From the NCBI RefSeq assembly GCF_024349685.1, contig NZ_AP025944.1, positions 3,354,001 through 3,418,000 of the forward strand: DNA of 64,000 bases, given 5' to 3'. Source of the DNA: Pseudomonas sp. LRP2-20 (GTDB lineage Bacteria; Pseudomonadota; Gammaproteobacteria; Pseudomonadales; Pseudomonadaceae). The number at the start of each line of letters is the position of its first letter. Position 1 is the first letter of the stretch. A model generated the notes under the pieces. That model worked only from the letters and a program-made list of their open reading frames with translations. It was not told where the DNA came from and did not search any database. A program made the translations under genes and the position numbers. This document shows, piece by piece, positions 1 through 7,015 of the stretch.

Positions 1-993
1 TTTGTTGGGCGCTGCCGGTCTGGCCTGCGCTGCGCCGCCATTGAGCGGGCTGTGCCGTGGCAACTGCAGTGCACGGAAGAAGAATTCGCCCTTGGCCGTC
101 TGCACGGTGCTCACACCCCCCTGCCACAGGCGGGCGATGAAGGCGGGTGAACGCTCACCCAACAGGTCGCTGCTGCGGCGCCCGATCAGGCCCTGGCGTG
201 GCACCTGCAGCAATTGGCAGGCGTTGTCGTTGGCGGCCAGCACCTCGCCGTCCAGGCTCAGGGCCAGCAGGCCGTGCCAGGCACTGTTGAGGTATTGCGG
301 GCGGCTGTGGAAGGCCAGCACCAGTTGCTCAGGGTGGCACAGGCCGAACATGCGGCTTTCGATATTGCCAGCCGCCAGCATAAGCATGGTCAGGCTGTCC
401 TGGGGCTGGGCCATGACCCCTTCGCGGGTGATGTCGAGCACGCCGATCACTTCGCCGCGCGGGTCGCGCAGCGGTACCGAAGTACAAGAGAACGGGCTGA
501 GGCGGTCCAGATAATGCTCGCCGCAGTTGATCAGTGTCGGCCGGCCTTCGACCACGGCGGTGCCAATGGCATTGGTGCCACGCAGCGATTCGCTCCAGCA
601 GCTGCCGGGGTGCAGGTCGCGCAGACCTTCGCGTTCCAGTACGTGCTTCTGCCCTTCGATGGCCAGCACGTTGGCCTGGGCATCGCCGAGGATGATGATG
701 CCGGCCTTGCCCTGGCGTGAGACCAGGTAGTCCAGCTCTGGGGTGACGGCGTCCACCAGCAGGCGGTTGCGTTCCAGCAGGGTGCGCAGGTCGTGGCCTT
801 GCTGCAGCCCCAGGCCGACCTGTTCGCCTTGCAGGCAATCCAGGCCATGGCCAAGGCTGCGGCGCCAGGAAGCGTCGATTTCATCGCGCAGCATGCCCAT
901 CGGCAGCTCGCCTTCGCTGGCCAGACGCAGGCGGGCCTGGCGGGATTCATGCAGCGGGTCTTGGGCGTTTGTTATGGGGAATTGTCGCGCCAT
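1..993 (-). CDS. AcoR-family sigma-54-dependent transcriptional activator, N-terminal part (runs off window)
   Basis: The reading frame is open from an ATG at 993 down to base 1, giving 331 codons with no stop; the rest lies outside the window. The first ~60 residues contain an ASWRRSLGHGLD stretch typical of AcoR-like activators. A GAF domain follows (about residues 75-200), with the phrase SLRGTNAIGTAVVEGRP that is highly characteristic of this family. A PAS-like segment (about residues 230-300) contains SLDGEVLAANDNACQLL. Known relatives sense small molecules and activate sigma-54 promoters through an AAA+ domain and a Fis-type HTH, neither of which is visible here. It is separated from the curli operon by an IS element, and there is no direct evidence that it regulates that operon. 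Confidence 0.85.
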   Translation of the reverse strand, partial: MARQFPITNAQDPLHESRQARLRLASEGELPMGMLRDEIDASWRRSLGHGLDCLQGEQVGLGLQQGHDLRTLLERNRLLVDAVTPELDYLVSRQGKAGIIILGDAQANVLAIEGQKHVLEREGLRDLHPGSCWSESLRGTNAIGTAVVEGRPTLINCGEHYLDRLSPFSCTSVPLRDPRGEVIGVLDITREGVMAQPQDSLTMLMLAAGNIESRMFGLCHPEQLVLAFHSRPQYLNSAWHGLLALSLDGEVLAANDNACQLLQVPRQGLIGRRSSDLLGERSPAFIARLWQGGVSTVQTAKGEFFFRALQLPRHSPLNGGAAQARPAAPNK

Positions 994-1081
994 GGTTTGC
1001 TCCAGCTGTGGCCCTTGGGGTCAGGGCTACGGGCTTGGTATTTTTTTCCGCAGTGTGCGGGAGATTTTGGTGGGCGTCGAG

Positions 1082-1213
1082 GTGCATGGTTTGGGAGATG
1101 TGTTGCCTGGGAGATCGAGCGCCGCCCGCGCGGCGCATCGCGAGCTCTGCTCGCTCCTACGTTTGTTTCGGGCCAGTAATGCCTGTGACGGGCGCGCGCG
1201 ACCGCCTGGTTCG
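1082..1213 (+). repeat. Left copy of a ~130-bp inverted intergenic repeat, split from its partner by the IS element
   Basis: The core at about 1106-1180 reappears, inverted and almost identical, at 2638-2712. Weaker similarity extends on both sides to about 1082 and 1213. The core contains two internal palindromes, GCGCCG-CCCG-CGCGGCGC and GCGAGC-TCT-GCTCGC. Before IS insertion the two copies would have been about 20 bp apart as a long hairpin-capable element. The stretch from 994 to 1081 between the activator gene and this repeat holds nothing I recognise beyond a T-run near 1042. Confidence 0.75.
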
Positions 1214-1225
1214 TAGGACGCGATA

Positions 1226-1233
1226 TCGCGCCA
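1226..1233 (+). repeat. Left target-site duplication of the IS256-family element
   Basis: TCGCGCCA lies directly outside the left inverted repeat and is repeated exactly at 2596-2603, directly outside the right one. Eight-base duplications are typical of IS256-family transposition. Confidence 0.85.
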
Positions 1234-2595
1234 GGAAGTGTCAGATTTTTTGTGTGCGGGCCGGTAACGGCCTGCCGTCAGGCAGGCCCTGATTTTCACC
1301 AGGTTGGCCTGATGAACCGATTTCCGTACAAAATCGCGAATTGATTCATCGCACTTTTCCAATCATGCGCCGCTGAGCCCCAGTTCGCCGTGATGTTTCG
1401 CAGCCCCAACCAGATCAGCTTGGTAGCTGCGTCATCGTTCGGGAAATGGCCTCGGGTCTTGATGATCTTGCGCAGCTGGGCATTGATACTCTCGATGGCG
1501 TTGGTGGTGTAGATCACTTTCCGGATGGCTGGCGGGAAGACAAAGAACGGAATCACTCGATCCCAGGCGCGTCTCCAGGCCGCAACGACCGTTGGATACT
1601 GCTTGCCCCAAGGCCCGTTTTCAAACTCATCGAGTGCCTGCTCAGCCGCTTCTGCATTGATGGCCTGGTAGATCGGCTTCAGCGCCTTGGCCAGTGCCCG
1701 GCGCTTGTCCCAGGCTGCGTAGTCCAGGCTGTTGCGGATCAGGTGCACGATGCACGTCTGCAGCGTCGTCTCTGGGAACACGGCGCTGAGAGCCTCTGGC
1801 ATGCCTTTGAGGCCATCGGTCACGGCAATCAGCACATCTTCGACACCACGTGTCTTGAGATCGTTAAAGACCTTCATCCAGAACTTTGCACCCTCGGTGT
1901 TCTCGATCCAGATACCCAAGATATCGCGGGTCCCGTCGGGTAGAACACCCAGTGCCAGGTAGATGGCCTTGTTACGCACCAAGCCTTCTTCGCGGATCTT
2001 CACCCGCAGCGCATCGAAGAAAATGACCGGGTACATCGGCTCCAGTGGCCGCTGTTGCCAAGCACCAATCTCTTCCATGACCTCGTCAGTTACAGAGCTG
2101 ATGAAATCAGGCGAAACGTCGGTTCCATACTGCTCGGACAGAAAGGCCCGGATCTCTCTGACCGTCATTCCACGAGCGTACATGGCGATGATCTTGTCAT
2201 CGAAACCGGTGTACCGCCGCTCGTGCTTGGGGATGAGAATGGGCGCAAAACTGCCGTCTCGGTCGCGAGGAATTTCCAGACGCAGCGGGCCATCACCGGT
2301 CAAAACCGTCTTCCCACTCTTGCCGTTACGCTGGTTGGTTTCATCCTCTGGGCGCTGCGCGCCCGGCGGATAACCCAGGTGGTGGCCAAGTTCGGCATGC
2401 AGAGCGCGTTCGATCAAGGCCTTCTTGAACGCCGCAGAGGCATCCTCGATAGCCTCTGCGGTCATCAGGCCCTCACCGAACTGCTCCAGCAGCTCTTTGG
2501 GGATTTTGGGCAGGTTACGCAAGGGTTTCTTTTTGGTTGGCATACATGCACCTCTTACTCATGTTATGCCCGAACACAAAATTTCTGACACCCTC
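1234..2595 (-). mobile_element. Complete IS256-family insertion sequence (1362 bp)
   Basis: The element has imperfect terminal inverted repeats of about 28 bp (1234-1261 and 2568-2595). Both ends share GTGTCAGA followed by a T-rich stretch, TGT and CGGGC. It encodes one intact transposase and is flanked by exact 8-bp duplications (TCGCGCCA). Intact gene, matching ends and exact duplications suggest a recent and potentially active insertion. It sits inside a repetitive intergenic element and ends about 150 bp before the operator of the curli operon, leaving that promoter intact. Confidence 0.92.
1296..2543 (-). CDS. IS256-family transposase
   Basis: A 415-residue mutator-type transposase, full length for the family. 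The DDE residues can be placed in FFDALRVKI (about residue 177), AVTDGLKGMPEAL (about 243) and YTTNAIESINAQLRK (about 350). The C-x2-H signature of the insertion domain is seen in LQTCIVHLIRNSLDY. It catalyses cut-and-paste or copy-out transposition of the surrounding element. Its start is close inside the right inverted repeat and no frameshift is seen, so the enzyme should be functional. Confidence 0.96.
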   Translation of the reverse strand: MPTKKKPLRNLPKIPKELLEQFGEGLMTAEAIEDASAAFKKALIERALHAELGHHLGYPPGAQRPEDETNQRNGKSGKTVLTGDGPLRLEIPRDRDGSFAPILIPKHERRYTGFDDKIIAMYARGMTVREIRAFLSEQYGTDVSPDFISSVTDEVMEEIGAWQQRPLEPMYPVIFFDALRVKIREEGLVRNKAIYLALGVLPDGTRDILGIWIENTEGAKFWMKVFNDLKTRGVEDVLIAVTDGLKGMPEALSAVFPETTLQTCIVHLIRNSLDYAAWDKRRALAKALKPIYQAINAEAAEQALDEFENGPWGKQYPTVVAAWRRAWDRVIPFFVFPPAIRKVIYTTNAIESINAQLRKIIKTRGHFPNDDAATKLIWLGLRNITANWGSAAHDWKSAMNQFAILYGNRFIRPTW

Positions 2596-2603
2596 TCGCG
2601 CCA
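2596..2603 (+). repeat. Right target-site duplication of the IS256-family element
   Basis: TCGCGCCA, an exact copy of the 8 bases at 1226-1233, abuts the right inverted repeat of the insertion sequence. Confidence 0.85.
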
Positions 2604-2736
2604 TGCGCCAAGGCGTTCGCGTGCAAATCCCACAGGAATAATTGGCCCGAGACAAACGTAGGAGCGAGCAGAGCTCGCGATGCGCCGCGCGGGCGGCGCT
2701 CGATCTCCCAGGCAACGCACCTCCCAAGGCATGCCC
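2604..2736 (-). repeat. Right (inverted) copy of the ~130-bp intergenic repeat
   Basis: This is the inverted partner of 1082-1213; the core at 2638-2712 is nearly identical to 1106-1180. Together with the IS and the sigma-54 control region it fills the gene-free stretch 2544-2917. The repeat looks like a chromosomal dispersed element and not part of the IS, because it lies outside the target duplications. Confidence 0.75.
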
Positions 2737-2742
2737 CCCTAA

Positions 2743-2756
2743 CCCCAATACTGGGG
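2743..2756 (+). promoter_or_regulatory. CCCC-N6-GGGG palindrome, candidate activator site for the curli operon
   Basis: CCCCAATACTGGGG, 92 bp upstream of the -24 element of the sigma-54 promoter at 2847. The same palindrome type occurs upstream of the secretion operon (19118, 19162) and the multicopper oxidase operon (30665). The position fits an upstream activating sequence for an enhancer-binding protein. The identity of the protein is not known from the window. Confidence 0.7.
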
Positions 2757-2846
2757 AACACCGCCCACCAGAAAACCTGCCAGAAGCATCCCCTCAAACT
2801 CCCGAAACCCAGTCCCCACGCGCCCTCCAGCCAAACATGAAAATTT

Positions 2847-2862
2847 TGGCACGGCTGTTGCC
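2847..2862 (+). promoter_or_regulatory. Sigma-54 promoter of the curli operon
   Basis: TGGCACGGCTGTTGCC matches the sigma-54 consensus TGGCACG-N4-TTGCW except for the last base. The invariant GG (2848-2849) and GC (2860-2861) are 10 bases apart. It lies 55 bp before the start codon at 2918 and faces the operon. Confidence 0.88.
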
Positions 2863-2917
2863 CTAGTCCTCCCAGACGCCCCAAGTCCATGGGCCCGTTA
2901 GCAGGAGGAACTGACTC

Positions 2918-4246
2918 ATGCTCCGACCGATACCCAACCCGCTGGCAGTGGCGATCGTCGCCGGCCTGTTCCAGCTCCCGGCGCAGGCAGCGCTGTACGC
3001 CGTCGACACTGGGCCCTATACACCTGAAAACGGTCACTACGCCGCCTGGTACCAGGATTCCCATGGCCGCACCCTTGACCTGTGCCTGTCCAAGGCCGTG
3101 AGCTCACGCGTCGCTGGCGCCCCCGGCGCACCGTCGTACATGTGCACCCTGTTGCCTGCCCCAGGCATCTTCGACGACACCCAACCCTTGGTCTTCCCGA
3201 CCAACTGGCCGGATGAATCCTTCTGGTTCACCGCCGATGCGGCCATCAACGACGTCGCCAGGGGGGTCAACCTGACCTACGTCAGCGCACTCGAAGCCGC
3301 GTTCGGCGGTGGCGACCCGGCAGAAAACGACCAGATCAGTTTTGCCCGCGTGCGGATCCGCGTCGACGTGCCCGTGGCCGGCACCTACGTGGTCACCCAC
3401 CCCTACGGCGTCGAGGTGTTCGATGTACCCGCCGCCGGGCGCCGCGCGATCAACATGACCCGCGACATCGGCATCGGCTCTGCCGGCACCTTTACCGGCG
3501 CACTGAAGGGCGATGTCGGGCCGTTCCTGCGCAGCGTCAACGGCCCCTACACCGAAGGCAGCGAGAAATTCATCGGTGACCCCAACCTCAACGAACGCGT
3601 CACCGGCAGCCCGTTCAACACCAACTTCGTACGCATCGAAGGCCCTAACGGCATCGACCTGCGGACCGACCTGTTCGCCGTTTCCGGCAAGCTCTCCGAA
3701 GTGATCCGGCCCACCCCGTTGATCCCGCTGCGCAGCACCTACTCGCGGCACACCGAAAACGGCGACCTGCGCGCCCAGCAGGATGTGTTCGTGCTGGCCC
3801 CTCCACCGCCCGGCAGCGCTACCCTGACCAGCCAGACCCCTAACCTGCCACTGACCGAAGCCAACGGCACCGGCACCTGGTATGCCCAGTCCGCGCTCAA
3901 CCCGGCGCTGCCGACCAGCATGCTGGTCAGCGCCGACAACAGCGTGGCCATCCCCACCAGCAGCGTCACCACCGCCAGCTTGCCGCTCACCGACCTGGTC
4001 ACCATCACCCGGGCCGAATACAGCCTGGCCAACGCCACCCTCACCGTGATTGCCACCAGCAGCGACGAAACCAACCCGCCTGCCATGACAGCACGCACCG
4101 GCAACGGCACCTTCATCGGCAATTTCACCGGCGACGGCGCCCAGAAAAACCTGGTAGCCAACTTGTCGCCCGTTCCGCCGGCCAAGGTGCAGGTCACCAG
4201 CGCCAATGGCGGTAGCGACATCGAAGACGTGGTGCTGGTGCCATGA
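2918..4246 (+). CDS. Secreted protein of unknown function, first gene of the curli operon
   Basis: A 442-residue protein with a Sec signal peptide (cleavage likely after PAQA near residue 24). GGAGG lies 9 nt before the ATG. Residues 25 to about 265 form a domain shared with the next gene: both have a GPYT segment, VAGAPGAP-x-YMCTLLP, a W/FWF segment, HPYGVE and GRRAIN-x-TRDIGIG. Conserved cysteines in the LDLC and YMCTLL segments could form a disulfide. The C-terminal 150 residues are Thr/Ser/Pro-rich and predicted beta-rich. I do not recognise the family. Co-transcription with curlins behind a sigma-54 promoter suggests a fibre-associated or cell-surface role; that is inference. Confidence 0.85.
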   Translation: MLRPIPNPLAVAIVAGLFQLPAQAALYAVDTGPYTPENGHYAAWYQDSHGRTLDLCLSKAVSSRVAGAPGAPSYMCTLLPAPGIFDDTQPLVFPTNWPDESFWFTADAAINDVARGVNLTYVSALEAAFGGGDPAENDQISFARVRIRVDVPVAGTYVVTHPYGVEVFDVPAAGRRAINMTRDIGIGSAGTFTGALKGDVGPFLRSVNGPYTEGSEKFIGDPNLNERVTGSPFNTNFVRIEGPNGIDLRTDLFAVSGKLSEVIRPTPLIPLRSTYSRHTENGDLRAQQDVFVLAPPPPGSATLTSQTPNLPLTEANGTGTWYAQSALNPALPTSMLVSADNSVAIPTSSVTTASLPLTDLVTITRAEYSLANATLTVIATSSDETNPPAMTARTGNGTFIGNFTGDGAQKNLVANLSPVPPAKVQVTSANGGSDIEDVVLVP

Positions 4247-4278
4247 ACAGACAAAGGCTTGGCCTTCAAGGAGGCAGC

Positions 4279-6513
4279 ATGAACACTTGGCAACGCCGTG
4301 CGCTGTTGGCCGCCGGTTTTTCCCTCACCCTCAGCAGTGCGGCCTGGGCCGCCCTGTCCGACGTCGACCCGGGCCCCTACACCTTCGCTACCGGCGGTTT
4401 CCCGCTGTGGTACAAGGACAGTGACGGCCTGTCACTGGAACTGTGCCGCTCGCACGCCGTCAGTACCCTGGTCGCTGGCGCACCAGGTGCACCGGCCTAC
4501 ATGTGCACCCTGCTGCCAGAGCCGGGCGTCTTCGACGATACCCTGCCCCTGGTCTTCCCTGACAACTGGCCTTCAGAAATGTTCTGGTTCCTGGCGGAAA
4601 CCAGTATTCCCGCGGTTGGTAACAGCGGCTATGAGCTCGACGCCTATGTGGCTGGCATAGAAGCGGCATTCGCTGGCGGCAACCCGGTCGATGGCGACCA
4701 GCAGAGCTTTGCCCGTATCCGTATCCGCGTCTCGGTCCCGCGTGCCGGTACCTACACCATCACCCACCCCTATGGCGTCGAGACGGTCAACGTCACCACA
4801 CCCGGGCGCCGGGCGATCAACATCACCCGTGACATCGGTATCGGCGCGCCAGGCAACTTCACCGGGGCGCTCAATGGTGCAATCGGCCCCTTCGTCCAGG
4901 GCTTGGGCGCACCCTATACCGCAGTGAACCCGGACACCGGCACCACTGACACCTTCATCGGCGACCCCAACCGGCCAGAAGCGATCAAGGGCAGCCCGTT
5001 CGGCACCAACTTCATTCGCATCGACGGCCCGCCCGGGCGCATCGAGACCAACCTGTTCACCGTCTCCGGCAAGGTGCTCGACCAGCGCCCACAGTTGCCG
5101 GCGTCGCTGGAGCGGGCAACCTACTCACGCAATGGCAGCGGCACCCGGGTGGAAGTGTTCGCCAAGGCCCCGACAGGCTCCAGCGTCTGCTTCCGTAATG
5201 GCCTGGCCCTGGTCGGCACGCCACCATCGCCTTGCCAGTTCAGCATGCTCACGGACAACAACGGGCTGTTCTTCAGCCAGCAACTGAGCCAGGTGGCGCC
5301 GCCGCCGGTCGTGGTGGTAACGGCCAGCAGCAGCGACATCAACACCCAGCCAACCGCCATTTCGAGCAAGCTGTCCGATGTGGTCAAAGTCAGCACCGCA
5401 CGCTACGAGTGGGCCAACAAGCGGCTGACCATCGAGGCACGCTCCAGCGACGAAGTGGTGATCCCGGACATGGTCGCCCAGGGCTACGGTCGCCTGTCCA
5501 AGTCCGGCACCCTGCAGACCCTCACCCTCAATGACGTCAGCCAGCCACCGGCCACCGTCACCGTCAAGTCGAGCCATGGCGGCGTAGATGTGGAGCCAGT
5601 GGTCGTCGTCGGCACCGCGCCGGTCGAGGCCGCCAACCAGCCACCGGTAGCCCAGGCCGATGTCGGCAGCACCAGCGTGGGCGTGCCGTTGACCATGAAC
5701 CTGCTGCTCAACGACAGCGACCCGGACGGCAACGTGCCACTGAGCATCACCGACGTGACCCAACCGGCTACCGGCCAGGGCAGCGTGGTACTCAACGGCA
5801 GCACCGCCGTGACCTACACCCCGCCGCCAGGCGCCACGCAACCGGTGGTGGCCACCTTCAGCTACCGGGCGATGGACGCCAAGGGCCTGAAGTCGCAGCC
5901 GGCCACCGTGACCGTCAACGTCGCGCCCAACCAGGCACCGACCGCCAACCCGGAAACCGTGACCACCCTGGCCGCGCCGCTGACCATCAACGTGCTGACC
6001 AACGACACCGACCCAGAAGGGAACGTGCCGCTGACCGTCACCAACCTTACCCAGCCTGCAGCCGGCCGCGGCACGGTGAGCACCGATGGCACCACGGTCA
6101 GCTACACCCCTCCGGCCACGGTGACGACCGCCTTCACCACCACCTTCACCTACCAGGCGCGTGACTCCCTCGGTGCGGTATCCGCCCCGGCCACCGTCAC
6201 GGTCAACGTGCAGCCACGGCCTGCCGCCGGCGAGACCTTCACGGTCACCGCCGCCACCGTCCTGGCCCGCTCGAACAACCGTTACAACTGGGATGTCAGC
6301 GGTACCTCGTCGGTGACCACCGGCAACACCGTCACCGTGCGGGTCACCACCACCACCGGCGTGCAGACCCTCGGCACCACCACGGTACCGGTGACCGGCC
6401 GCTGGCGCCTGACGGTGAGCAACAGCACCACGATCGTCCCGACGGCCGCACCGACCGCCACCGTGACAAGCAGCCAAGGCAGTACCCGTACCGTCAACGT
6501 GACTGTGCAGTAA
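4279..6513 (+). CDS. Secreted Ig/cadherin-like repeat protein, paralogue of the preceding gene
   Basis: A 744-residue protein. I chose the ATG at 4279 because AGGAGG precedes it by 5 nt and a clean signal peptide follows (ending AAWA). The N-terminal ~270 residues are homologous to the preceding gene. Residues about 450-650 hold two tandem ~93-residue Ig/cadherin-like modules, each starting NQ-x-P and carrying NDSDPDG or NDTDPEG loops that resemble calcium-binding turns. A further beta-rich Thr/Val-rich tail follows. Such modules are usual in surface adhesins. No sortase or autotransporter signal is visible, so the way it is anchored is unclear. It could be exported by the neighbouring secretion operon, but nothing in the sequence proves this. 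Confidence 0.87.
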   Translation: MNTWQRRALLAAGFSLTLSSAAWAALSDVDPGPYTFATGGFPLWYKDSDGLSLELCRSHAVSTLVAGAPGAPAYMCTLLPEPGVFDDTLPLVFPDNWPSEMFWFLAETSIPAVGNSGYELDAYVAGIEAAFAGGNPVDGDQQSFARIRIRVSVPRAGTYTITHPYGVETVNVTTPGRRAINITRDIGIGAPGNFTGALNGAIGPFVQGLGAPYTAVNPDTGTTDTFIGDPNRPEAIKGSPFGTNFIRIDGPPGRIETNLFTVSGKVLDQRPQLPASLERATYSRNGSGTRVEVFAKAPTGSSVCFRNGLALVGTPPSPCQFSMLTDNNGLFFSQQLSQVAPPPVVVVTASSSDINTQPTAISSKLSDVVKVSTARYEWANKRLTIEARSSDEVVIPDMVAQGYGRLSKSGTLQTLTLNDVSQPPATVTVKSSHGGVDVEPVVVVGTAPVEAANQPPVAQADVGSTSVGVPLTMNLLLNDSDPDGNVPLSITDVTQPATGQGSVVLNGSTAVTYTPPPGATQPVVATFSYRAMDAKGLKSQPATVTVNVAPNQAPTANPETVTTLAAPLTINVLTNDTDPEGNVPLTVTNLTQPAAGRGTVSTDGTTVSYTPPATVTTAFTTTFTYQARDSLGAVSAPATVTVNVQPRPAAGETFTVTAATVLARSNNRYNWDVSGTSSVTTGNTVTVRVTTTTGVQTLGTTTVPVTGRWRLTVSNSTTIVPTAAPTATVTSSQGSTRTVNVTVQ

Positions 6514-6528
6514 GGCCAGGAGAACGCC

Positions 6529-6999
6529 ATGAAGTGCCTGTATCCACTGCTGCTGAGCCTGGCCCTGGCGGGCCAGGCCGGGGCCGATGACCTGATGGAC
6601 AACGCCGACCTTGCGCCCGGCAGCGACCTCGGTGAACCGGTGATCATCCGCCTGCTGCCGGCCGGTGCCGGTCAGGCGGCGGTGATCGAGCAGCAAGGCA
6701 ACGGCAACCGCGCCGCCCTCGACCAGAACGGCCAGGCCCTGCTGGGCCGCATCGTCCAGGCCGGGGGCGCGCAGGAGGCGTACATCCTGCAGGAAGGAAG
6801 TGACCTGATGGCCAGCATCAGCCAACAGGGATATGGCAACAGCGCGGCGATCCGCCAGAGCGGCACCAGCAACAGCGCCAGCATCGAGCAGATCGGCAAC
6901 AACAACAGCGCCAGTATCGAGCAGGCCGGCACAGGCCTGAGCAGTTCAGTGACCCAAGCCGGCAATGGCCAGCGTGTTCAGATCACCCAATACCGATAG
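6529..6999 (+). CDS. csgB: CsgB-like minor curlin (nucleator)
   Basis: A 156-residue secreted protein with a signal peptide (MKCLYPLLLSLALAGQAGA) and an AGGAG ribosome site just upstream. From residue ~48 it consists of curlin repeats of the form Ile/Val-x-Gln-x-Gly-x2-Asn/Gln-x-Ala, five or so in number. In known systems CsgB sits on the outer membrane and seeds polymerisation of the major subunit. Assignment as nucleator rests on its size and its position directly before the larger curlin. It lies 15 bp after the preceding gene and 16 bp before csgA. Confidence 0.88.
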   Translation: MKCLYPLLLSLALAGQAGADDLMDNADLAPGSDLGEPVIIRLLPAGAGQAAVIEQQGNGNRAALDQNGQALLGRIVQAGGAQEAYILQEGSDLMASISQQGYGNSAAIRQSGTSNSASIEQIGNNNSASIEQAGTGLSSSVTQAGNGQRVQITQYR

Positions 7000-7015
7000 A
7001 CCTGGAGGCACCACC

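Noticed and set aside
5125..6825. 566-codon minus-strand frame opposite the Ig-like repeat gene and csgB
   Set aside because: It spans two real genes and the gap between them, is rich in Gly/His/Arg, and has no recognisable segment; the plus-strand genes have signal peptides and good ribosome sites.
6965..7015. Upstream extension of the major curlin by 17 residues
   Set aside because: The extension overlaps the end of csgB, and the start at 7016 has a GGAGG ribosome site and gives a normal signal peptide.
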